Source: a bacterium
GTDB taxonomy: Bacteria; Bacillota; Negativicutes; Acidaminococcales; Acidaminococcaceae
Length of the DNA stretch: 6,176 bases
Direction: 5' to 3'
NCBI GenBank assembly: GCA_004562175.1
Contig: SFRS01000051.1
Span: 1-6,176, forward strand
In this document: positions 1-6,176 of the stretch, in pieces
Layout: each line of letters starts with the position of its first letter
Numbering within the stretch: the stretch's first letter is position 1
Made by a program: the position numbers and the translations under genes
The notes under the pieces: generated by a model
The model's input: the letters and a program-made list of their open reading frames with translations, nothing else
Told to the model about the DNA's origin: nothing
Databases searched by the model: none

Positions 1-1
1 G

Positions 2-1801
2 GATACTATTCAATACCTTTTGGACAAGAAGGCTGCCGTTATTTTGATGGCGCATCTTGGTCGTCCCAAAGGACAAGTGAACCTCAAATATAGCTTGGCT
101 CCTGTAGCCAAGCATTTGGGCAAGCTGTTGGGCAAGAAAATCCTTTTTGCTCCCGACTGTGTTGGCGCAGACGCCAAGGCTGCTGCGAAAAAGCTGAAGC
201 CCGGTCATATTCTGCTCTTAGAAAACCTGCGCTTCCATAAGGAAGAGGAAAAGAACGATATGGAATTTGCTGAGCAGCTTGCTTCCTTGGCAGATTTGTA
301 TGTGAATGATGGCTTCGGCGTATCCCATCGTGCTCATGCTTCTGTGGAGGGCGTAACCCATTTCCTGCCTGCTGCTGCTGGCTTCCTGCTGGAAAAGGAA
401 ATCGAATATGTGGGTCGCGCTGTAACCGAGCCGCTGCATCCCTTTGCTGCCATTATTGGTGGTGCTAAGGTTAGCGACAAAATCGGCGTAATCAGCAATT
501 TGTTGGATAAGGTTGATACCCTGCTCATCGGTGGCGGTATGGCTAACACCTTCTTGGCTGCGCAGGGCTGCGCTATGGGCAAATCCCTTGTGGAAGAAGA
601 TAAAATTGATTTAGCTAAAGAGCTTATTGCCAAGGCTAAAAAGAATAATGTGAAGCTTTTGCTGCCCACCGATTTAGTGATGGCGGAAGCCTTTGCTGCT
701 GATGCTAAGCATGCAACCCAAGGCGTGAAGGCTTTGGACCAAGAGTGCATGGCTCTTGATATTGGCGCCGAAACTGCTAAGACTTATGCAGCAGCACTGG
801 CTGATGCAAAGATGATTGTATGGAACGGTCCCATGGGCGTGTTCGAGATGAATGCCTTCTGCAAGGGCACCGAAGCTGTGGCTAAGGCCGTGGCTAAGAG
901 CCGCGCTATTAGCATTGTTGGCGGTGGCGACAGTGTTGCTGCTATCGAAAAGCTGGGTCTGGCAAAGCGTATTTCCCACATTTCCACTGGCGGTGGCGCT
1001 TCCTTGGAATACTTGGAGGGCAAGGTGCTGCCCGGCGTTGCTGCTCTGGACGACCTGCGTCGCAAGATGATTGCCGGCAACTGGAAGATGCACAAAACCG
1101 TGGGCGAGGCCGTGGAGCTGGCTGAAAATATCGTGATGGAGACCAATGGTACCCTGAACGAGGTTGTTATTTTCCCGCCCTTTACCGCCTTGGAAACCGT
1201 TGCTGATGCTATTGATGGTAAGCACGTTGGCTATGGCTCCCAGGATATCCATTGGGAGGATAAGGGTGCCTTCACCGGTGCTGTATCCGGTCCCATGATT
1301 GCTGATATCGGTGCAGAATACGCCATGGTTGGTCACAGCGAGCGTCGCAGCATTTTTGGCGAAACTGACAAAATTGTAGCTAGCAAGATGATTGCTGCTT
1401 ATCGCAATGGCTTAAAGCCTATGCTTTGCGTTGGTGAGAATTTGGCTGAGCGCGAAGCTGGCAAGACAGCTCGCAAGATTAATATGCAATTGAAGAGCGC
1501 CCTGCGCGTGGTTGCTCCTGAGGATGCTGTGAACATGGTTATTGCTTATGAGCCTGTATGGGCTATCGGCAGTGGCAAGGCAGCAACTCCGGCTGACGCA
1601 CAGGAGGTATGCCGCTTGATTCGTGAGAAGGTTGCCAAAATCTTCACTCCGGAAATCGCTCGTCAAATCCGCATCCTCTACGGCGGCAGTGTCAATGAGA
1701 AGAATGCTGCTGAATTCAACATCAGCGGTATTGATGGCGTTTTGGTTGGCGGTGCTTCCCTGGATGCTGAGCGCTTTGCTGCCATTGTACGCAGCTTTTA
1801 A
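2..1801 (+). CDS. pgk-tpiA: Bifunctional phosphoglycerate kinase / triosephosphate isomerase fusion, 5' partial
   Basis: One uninterrupted reading frame holds two cytoplasmic glycolytic enzymes. The frame is open to the left edge: codons from position 2 read [10 protein letters not shown], matching the family's TIQYLLD segment, so about 44 PGK residues are missing (including the VDFNVP substrate loop). The TTG at 20 is not a real start. PGK makes ATP from 1,3-bisphosphoglycerate. Its visible motifs are HLGRPKG (53-73), [16 protein letters not shown] (458-481), WNGPMGVFE (821-847), GGGDS (920-934) and STGGGASLE near 983-1009. PGK ends around LPGVAALDD (to about 1054). TIM follows at once with [12 protein letters not shown]. 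Its catalytic residues are present: Asn and Lys of NWK (1079-1087), His of VGHSERR (1334-1336), Glu of [11 protein letters not shown] (1550-1552), and phosphate-binding YGGSV (1679-1693) and VGGAS. Both halves look full length for their families apart from the window cut, so both activities are expected. Known fusions of this order occur in Thermotoga. gpmI follows after 11 bases. Confidence 0.96.
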   Translation, partial: DTIQYLLDKKAAVILMAHLGRPKGQVNLKYSLAPVAKHLGKLLGKKILFAPDCVGADAKAAAKKLKPGHILLLENLRFHKEEEKNDMEFAEQLASLADLYVNDGFGVSHRAHASVEGVTHFLPAAAGFLLEKEIEYVGRAVTEPLHPFAAIIGGAKVSDKIGVISNLLDKVDTLLIGGGMANTFLAAQGCAMGKSLVEEDKIDLAKELIAKAKKNNVKLLLPTDLVMAEAFAADAKHATQGVKALDQECMALDIGAETAKTYAAALADAKMIVWNGPMGVFEMNAFCKGTEAVAKAVAKSRAISIVGGGDSVAAIEKLGLAKRISHISTGGGASLEYLEGKVLPGVAALDDLRRKMIAGNWKMHKTVGEAVELAENIVMETNGTLNEVVIFPPFTALETVADAIDGKHVGYGSQDIHWEDKGAFTGAVSGPMIADIGAEYAMVGHSERRSIFGETDKIVASKMIAAYRNGLKPMLCVGENLAEREAGKTARKINMQLKSALRVVAPEDAVNMVIAYEPVWAIGSGKAATPADAQEVCRLIREKVAKIFTPEIARQIRILYGGSVNEKNAAEFNISGIDGVLVGGASLDAERFAAIVRSF

Positions 1802-1812
1802 TTGATAAAACA

Positions 1813-3327
1813 ATGAAAAAACCAGTACTTTTAATGATTTTGGATGGTTGGGGGATTGCACCGCCGAGCAGCAGTAATGCTGCTACGCTGGCCAAAACTC
1901 CTAATCTTGACAAATATTTTGCGGAGTATCCGCACACTCAGCTGGAGGCCAGTGGCCTTGAGGTGGGGCTGCCCGCAGGGCAGATTGGTAATAGCGAGGT
2001 GGGCCATTTAAATATTGGCTCCGGTCGCATTATTTACCAAAGCCTGACCCGCATTAGTAAGTCCATTACTGACGGTGATTTCTTCACGAACCCTGTTCTT
2101 GTGAAGGTCATGGACGAGGTCAAGGCAAGCGGCAAAGCGCTGCATTTGCTGGGCCTTTTATCCGACGGTGGTGTGCACAGCCACATCACTCACATCATCG
2201 CTCTTTTGGAAATGGTAAAGAAGCATGGTCTGACAAAGGTTTACGTGCACGCCTTTCTTGATGGTCGCGATGTGCCGCCCCAAAGTGCGCTGACCTATGT
2301 GGAGCAGCTGGAAGCTGCGATGGCGGAGATTGGCGTGGGTAAAATTGCTACTGTGAGTGGTCGCTACTACGCCATGGACCGTGACAAGCGCTGGGAGCGC
2401 TTGGCCAAGGCCTATGCCACTGTGGTTCAAGGTGAAGGTCCCAAGGCTGCTTCTGCTATCCAAGGCATTCAAGCTTCTTACGAAGCGGGTGTGACGGATG
2501 AATTTGTAGTTCCATTCACCGTTGAGGGCGTGGATGGGCGCATCAACGCCGGTGACGGCGTGATTTTCGCCAACTTCCGCCCGGACCGAGCCCGCGAAAT
2601 TACTCGGGCCATAATCGATGAGGACTTCCCTTACTTCGAGCGTCCGACAAGTGCTCGTCCTGTGCATTTTGCTTGCATGGCTCAATACGATGCTACTATT
2701 GCTGCGCCTGTGGCTTATCCGCCTGAGTCAATTGATGATACGCTGGGACAGGTTTTGGCAGCACGGGGTATGCATCAGCTGCGCATTGCAGAAACCGAAA
2801 AGTATGCCCATGTCACCTTTTTCTTCAATGGTGGCGTGGAGGCGCCCAATAAGAATGAGGAGCGCATCCTCATTCCGTCGCCCAAGGTTGCGACCTATGA
2901 TTTGCAGCCGGAGATGAGCGCGGAAGAAGTAACCCAAGCACTTTTGGCTGAGCTGGATAAAGACAAGTTCGATGTGGTAATCCTGAACTTTGCTAATCCT
3001 GATATGGTGGGCCACACTGGTGTACTTGCTGCGGCTATTAAGGCTATGGAAAAGGTTGATAACTGCGTAGGGCGCATTGTGGAAAAGGTACTCTCTTTGG
3101 ATGGCAGTGTCTGCGTTTGCGCGGACCATGGCAATTTGGAGAAGATGGCGGAGGAAGATGGCGAGCCTAACACGGCGCATACCACTAATCCCGTGCCCTT
3201 CCTCCTAGTAAGCAAGGAAAAGCATCAATTACACCAAGGCATTTTGGCCGATATTGCGCCGACCATGCTGGAGCTTTTAAACATTCCCCAGCCAAAAGCA
3301 ATGACTGGTAAGAGCTTAATCGAATAG
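1813..3327 (+). CDS. gpmI: 2,3-bisphosphoglycerate-independent phosphoglycerate mutase
   Basis: This enzyme converts 3-phosphoglycerate to 2-phosphoglycerate through a phosphoserine intermediate, using two metal ions (usually Mn2+), in the cytoplasm. The 504 residues match the roughly 510-residue family length. The N-terminal [14 protein letters not shown] is the classic family start and carries metal ligand Asp11. The catalytic serine is Ser61 in GNSEVGHLN (1993-1995). Other family motifs are [30 protein letters not shown], then Asp397 and His401 in NPDMVGHTG, Asp438-His439 in CADHGNLE, and His456 in AHTTNP. These equal the metal ligands known in the Geobacillus enzyme, so activity is expected. 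The ATG lies 11 bases after the tpiA stop. No Shine-Dalgarno sequence is visible in the 20 bases before it, so translation probably depends on coupling to the upstream frame. It sits between pgk-tpiA and eno, in pathway order. Confidence 0.97.
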   Translation: MKKPVLLMILDGWGIAPPSSSNAATLAKTPNLDKYFAEYPHTQLEASGLEVGLPAGQIGNSEVGHLNIGSGRIIYQSLTRISKSITDGDFFTNPVLVKVMDEVKASGKALHLLGLLSDGGVHSHITHIIALLEMVKKHGLTKVYVHAFLDGRDVPPQSALTYVEQLEAAMAEIGVGKIATVSGRYYAMDRDKRWERLAKAYATVVQGEGPKAASAIQGIQASYEAGVTDEFVVPFTVEGVDGRINAGDGVIFANFRPDRAREITRAIIDEDFPYFERPTSARPVHFACMAQYDATIAAPVAYPPESIDDTLGQVLAARGMHQLRIAETEKYAHVTFFFNGGVEAPNKNEERILIPSPKVATYDLQPEMSAEEVTQALLAELDKDKFDVVILNFANPDMVGHTGVLAAAIKAMEKVDNCVGRIVEKVLSLDGSVCVCADHGNLEKMAEEDGEPNTAHTTNPVPFLLVSKEKHQLHQGILADIAPTMLELLNIPQPKAMTGKSLIE

Positions 3328-3346
3328 GCTCGTGGATGAATTTTAT

Positions 3347-3354
3347 AGAGGTGA
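3347..3354 (+). promoter_or_regulatory. Ribosome binding site of eno
   Basis: AGAGGTGA lies 7 bases before the ATG at 3362. It supports this ATG rather than the second in-frame ATG at 3368 as the eno start. It is the only clear Shine-Dalgarno site among the starts visible in the glycolytic cluster. Confidence 0.75.
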
Positions 3355-3361
3355 TTTATAA

Positions 3362-4645
<1,284 letters not shown>

Positions 4646-4672
4646 GCTGCATTGCTAGCATTTTAGTGATTT

Positions 4673-4720
4673 AAGCGGTACCTCCAAGCATGCACAAGTG
4701 CAGTCAAGGTACCGCTTTTT
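4673..4720 (+). terminator. Rho-independent terminator after eno
   Basis: A perfect 11-bp stem pairs AAGCGGTACCT (4673-4683) with AGGTACCGCTT (4707-4717). A run of five T (4716-4720) follows. The 23-base loop is longer than usual and contains a possible inner hairpin, TGCA (4691-4694) with TGCA (4699-4702). No T-run lies on the other side, so it should act on the + strand only. It ends the pgk-tpiA-gpmI-eno transcript. Confidence 0.9.
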
Positions 4721-4779
4721 CTGGCTTGCATCACCCAAGACAGCTTTTTGGCAAAGTCAACGTAAAATTCCCCTCAAAA

Positions 4780-4799
4780 TGTAAAATATTTTGCAAAAT
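4780..4799. promoter_or_regulatory. Overlapping palindromes upstream of the secG promoter, possible operator
   Basis: Two perfect dyads overlap here: AAAATATTTT (4783-4792) and ATTTTGCAAAAT (4788-4799). The first extends as an imperfect 16-base dyad over 4780-4795. The block ends 4 bases before the -35 hexamer of the secG promoter, where an activator site or an AT-rich UP element would sit. No known binding-site consensus is matched with confidence, so an operator role is inference only. Confidence 0.3.
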
Positions 4800-4803
4800 C
4801 ACA

Positions 4804-4832
4804 TTGTAAGCTTACTGTTTTTATGGTAAAAT
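4804..4832 (+). promoter_or_regulatory. Sigma-A-type promoter of secG
   Basis: The -35 is TTGTAA (4804-4809, 4 of 6 matches to TTGACA). The spacer is exactly 17 bases and the -10 is TAAAAT (4827-4832, 5 of 6 matches to TATAAT). An extended -10 TG sits at 4824-4825. Transcription would start near 4839, giving a short leader of about 27 bases before the GTG start. It lies downstream of the eno terminator, so secG is expected to have its own transcript. Confidence 0.75.
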
Positions 4833-4851
4833 ACTGTGGTACAAAAATGTT

Positions 4852-4858
4852 AGGAGGT
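4852..4858 (+). promoter_or_regulatory. Ribosome binding site of secG
   Basis: AGGAGGT is a full-consensus Shine-Dalgarno sequence 7 bases before the GTG at 4866. It fixes GTG as the start codon. Confidence 0.88.
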
Positions 4859-4865
4859 AAGCTCT

Positions 4866-5096
4866 GTGATTGAAACTGTCTTGATAGTTCTTGAAGTTAT
4901 CGTTTGCATAGCTCTCATTGGCGCAGTTCTGCTGCAGTCCGGCAAAGGCGGCGGTATGGGCAGTACTTTCGGCGGCAGTGACGGTGCTTTTTTTGGCAAG
5001 GGCAACGATCTGGATTCCCTGATGGCGCGAGCCACCATTTATTTGGGTGCTGCTTTTGCAGTTATAACTATGGCGTTGGCAAAAATCAACGCATAG
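4866..5096 (+). CDS. secG: Preprotein translocase subunit SecG
   Basis: SecG is the small, non-essential subunit of the SecYEG inner-membrane channel. It assists SecA-driven protein export. The 76 residues are the usual size. It has two membrane segments, about residues 3-22 (a VLIVLEVIVCIALIGAVLL-type stretch) and 54-72 (ATIYLGAAFAVITMALA). Between them is the typical cytoplasmic loop with LQSGKGGGMGSTFGG and a second Gly/Phe-rich part. The start is GTG with a consensus ribosome binding site, and translation ends at TAG followed directly by an in-frame TAA. It has its own promoter just upstream. The eno-secG order is common in Firmicutes, where rnr and smpB often come next. Here a pyrophosphatase gene comes next instead. 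Confidence 0.95.
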   Translation: MIETVLIVLEVIVCIALIGAVLLQSGKGGGMGSTFGGSDGAFFGKGNDLDSLMARATIYLGAAFAVITMALAKINA

Positions 5097-5115
5097 TAAA
5101 TTCTCACCTTGTTAC

Positions 5116-5154
5116 AAAGAGCGTAACTTCGCTCTTTAAATTTTAAATTTTTTT
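5116..5154 (+). terminator. Hairpin with U-rich tail between secG and hppA, terminator or attenuator
   Basis: AAAGAGCG (5116-5123) pairs perfectly with CGCTCTTT (5130-5137) around a 6-base loop. The tail reads AAA, TTTT, AAA, TTTTTTT up to 5154. The T-runs are separated from the stem by A triplets, so termination may be incomplete. I find no convincing promoter between this hairpin and hppA, so some read-through from secG into hppA is plausible. Confidence 0.6.
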
Positions 5155-5162
5155 ATAAAAAG

Positions 5163-5169
5163 AAAGGGG
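5163..5169 (+). promoter_or_regulatory. Ribosome binding site of hppA
   Basis: AAAGGGG lies 8 bases before the TTG at 5178. The first in-frame ATG (5190) would be 20 bases from it, too far. The site therefore favours TTG as the start codon. Confidence 0.65.
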
Positions 5170-5177
5170 TTAGGGTC

Positions 5178-6176
5178 TTGAGTTTCTTAATGACTTCTAT
5201 CGTTGTTGGTATCATTGCACTGGCAGTTGCTCTGATGCTCAGCAGCGCAATCGGCAAAGCTCCTGCAGGCACTGCTCGCATGCAAGAAATCGCCGGTTAC
5301 ATCCATGAGGGCGCTATGGCGTTCCTGTACAGAGAATATAAAGCTCTGTCCGTATTCGTACTCGTTGTTGCTGTAATTATTGCTATGTTCCTGTCTCCCA
5401 TGACTGCTGTTTGCTTCGTAGCAGGTGCAATCTTCTCCGTTTGCGCTGGTTACATTGGTATGACCGTTGCTACCAAGGCTAACGTTCGTACTGCTGAAGC
5501 TGCACGTCACGGCATGCCGGAAGCTCTGAAAATTGCTTTCTCCGGCGGTGCTGTAATGGGTCTGGGCGTTGTTGGTCTGGGTATCGTTGGTGTTGCTGCT
5601 GCTTACATGATTTTTGGCAACATTGATATCGTAACCGGCTTCTCCCTGGGTGCTTCCTCCATCGCTTTGTTCGCTCGTGTTGGCGGCGGTATCTATACCA
5701 AGGCTGCTGACGTTGGCGCTGACCTGGTAGGTAAAGTAGAAGAAGGTCTGCCTGAAGACGATCCTCGTAACCCGGCTACCATCGCTGATAACGTAGGCGA
5801 TAACGTAGGCGACGTTGCTGGTATGGGCGCTGACCTGTTCGAATCCTATGTTGGCGCAATCATTTCCGCTATTACCCTGGGCGCTGTTGCTTATCCCGGT
5901 GGTGAAGGCGTGAAATTCGTATTCAGCCTGGCCTTCGCTGGTATTTTGGCTTCTCTGTGCGGCGTATTCTATGCTCGCAGCAGCAAGTCCAACAATCCGC
6001 AGGCTGCTCTGAACCATGGCACCTATGTTGGTGGCGTGCTGGTACTGGGCGCTGCTTACTACCTGTCCACCTCCATCTTCGGTAACACCAATGCTTTCGT
6101 AGCTATCGCTTCCGGTCTGGTAGTTGGTATGCTGATTGGTAAAATCACCGAAATCTACACCTCTGCTGACTATGCT
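5178..6176 (+). CDS. hppA: Membrane-bound ion-translocating pyrophosphatase, 3' partial
   Basis: This integral membrane enzyme hydrolyses pyrophosphate and pumps Na+ and/or H+ out of the cytoplasm. The frame is open from the TTG at 5178 to the right edge, 333 residues or about half of the 650-800-residue family. About nine membrane helices are visible, starting with SFLMTSIVVGIIALAVAL. Diagnostic motifs are FSGGAVMGLGVVGLG, GGGIYTKAADVGAD, the PPi-binding DVGADLVGKVE (residues 178-188), PEDDPRNPATIADN, DNVGDNVGDVAG (204-215) and the ion-gate motif ADLFESY with Asp219, Glu222 and Ser223. Glu222 sits where Thermotoga Na+-PPase has its gate glutamate, which points to a Na+ or K+-dependent type rather than the plant-type H+ pump. 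The C-terminal residue that decides K+ dependence is outside the window. TTG is preferred over the ATG at 5190 because of the ribosome binding site spacing. secG lies 81 bases upstream. Confidence 0.95.
   Translation, partial: MSFLMTSIVVGIIALAVALMLSSAIGKAPAGTARMQEIAGYIHEGAMAFLYREYKALSVFVLVVAVIIAMFLSPMTAVCFVAGAIFSVCAGYIGMTVATKANVRTAEAARHGMPEALKIAFSGGAVMGLGVVGLGIVGVAAAYMIFGNIDIVTGFSLGASSIALFARVGGGIYTKAADVGADLVGKVEEGLPEDDPRNPATIADNVGDNVGDVAGMGADLFESYVGAIISAITLGAVAYPGGEGVKFVFSLAFAGILASLCGVFYARSSKSNNPQAALNHGTYVGGVLVLGAAYYLSTSIFGNTNAFVAIASGLVVGMLIGKITEIYTSADYA

Noticed and set aside
20..22. TTG at 20 as the start of the PGK-TIM protein
   Set aside because: The frame continues to the left edge with residues matching the PGK segment TIQYLL, so the true start is upstream of the window.
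852..1070. A 72-codon + strand frame inside pgk, shifted by one base
   Set aside because: It is out of frame with conserved PGK motifs. Only its TGA at 1068-1070 is of possible interest, as a frameshift stop at the junction.
334..1336. Several overlapping minus-strand frames opposite pgk-tpiA
   Set aside because: They overlap one another and the conserved fusion gene, have no ribosome binding sites of note and no recognisable protein features.
4748..4787. A second promoter upstream of secG using TTGGCA (4748-4753) as -35
   Set aside because: The TAAAAT sequences downstream are 9 or 28 bases away, not 16-18, so no valid hexamer pair forms.
5187..6017. Minus-strand open frame of 276 codons opposite hppA
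   Set aside because: The + strand encodes a clear membrane pyrophosphatase here. The antisense product is rich in Ser/Asn/His with no recognisable domain, typical of a shadow frame.

Overview
The window carries the lower half of a glycolytic gene cluster followed by two membrane-protein genes, all on the + strand. In order these are a phosphoglycerate kinase/triosephosphate isomerase fusion (left end cut by the window), the cofactor-independent phosphoglycerate mutase gpmI, enolase eno, the preprotein translocase subunit secG, and the N-terminal half of a membrane-bound ion-pumping pyrophosphatase hppA (right end cut by the window). Gene order pgk-tpiA-gpmI-eno followed by secG is typical of Firmicutes. 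The Shine-Dalgarno sites, short intergenic gaps and moderate GC content fit that. A fermentative, anaerobic Firmicute of the Negativicutes type is my best guess, but this is an inference from gene order and protein flavour, not a sequence match.

Layout. Positions 2-3327 are two tightly packed genes: pgk/tpiA ends at 1801 and gpmI starts at 1813. A 34-base gap with a good ribosome binding site leads to eno (3362-4645). A strong intrinsic terminator (4673-4720) closes the glycolytic unit. An AT-rich stretch with overlapping palindromes and a near-consensus promoter (4804-4832) starts a second transcription unit, secG (GTG start, 4866-5096). A second hairpin with a U-rich tail (5116-5154) lies between secG and hppA (TTG start, 5178 to beyond 6176).

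Together the first three genes cover triose interconversion, 1,3-bisphosphoglycerate to 3-phosphoglycerate with ATP formation, 3-PG to 2-PG, and 2-PG to phosphoenolpyruvate. The gapA gene would be expected just upstream. SecG belongs to the SecYEG protein-export channel. The pyrophosphatase would use PPi from biosynthesis to pump Na+ or H+ across the membrane.

The most notable feature is the in-frame PGK-TIM fusion, an arrangement known from Thermotoga, with an almost seamless junction and no internal ribosome binding site. Everything else is recognisable housekeeping. I found no RNA genes, mobile elements, CRISPR arrays or phage genes, and no evidence for a wholly new system.
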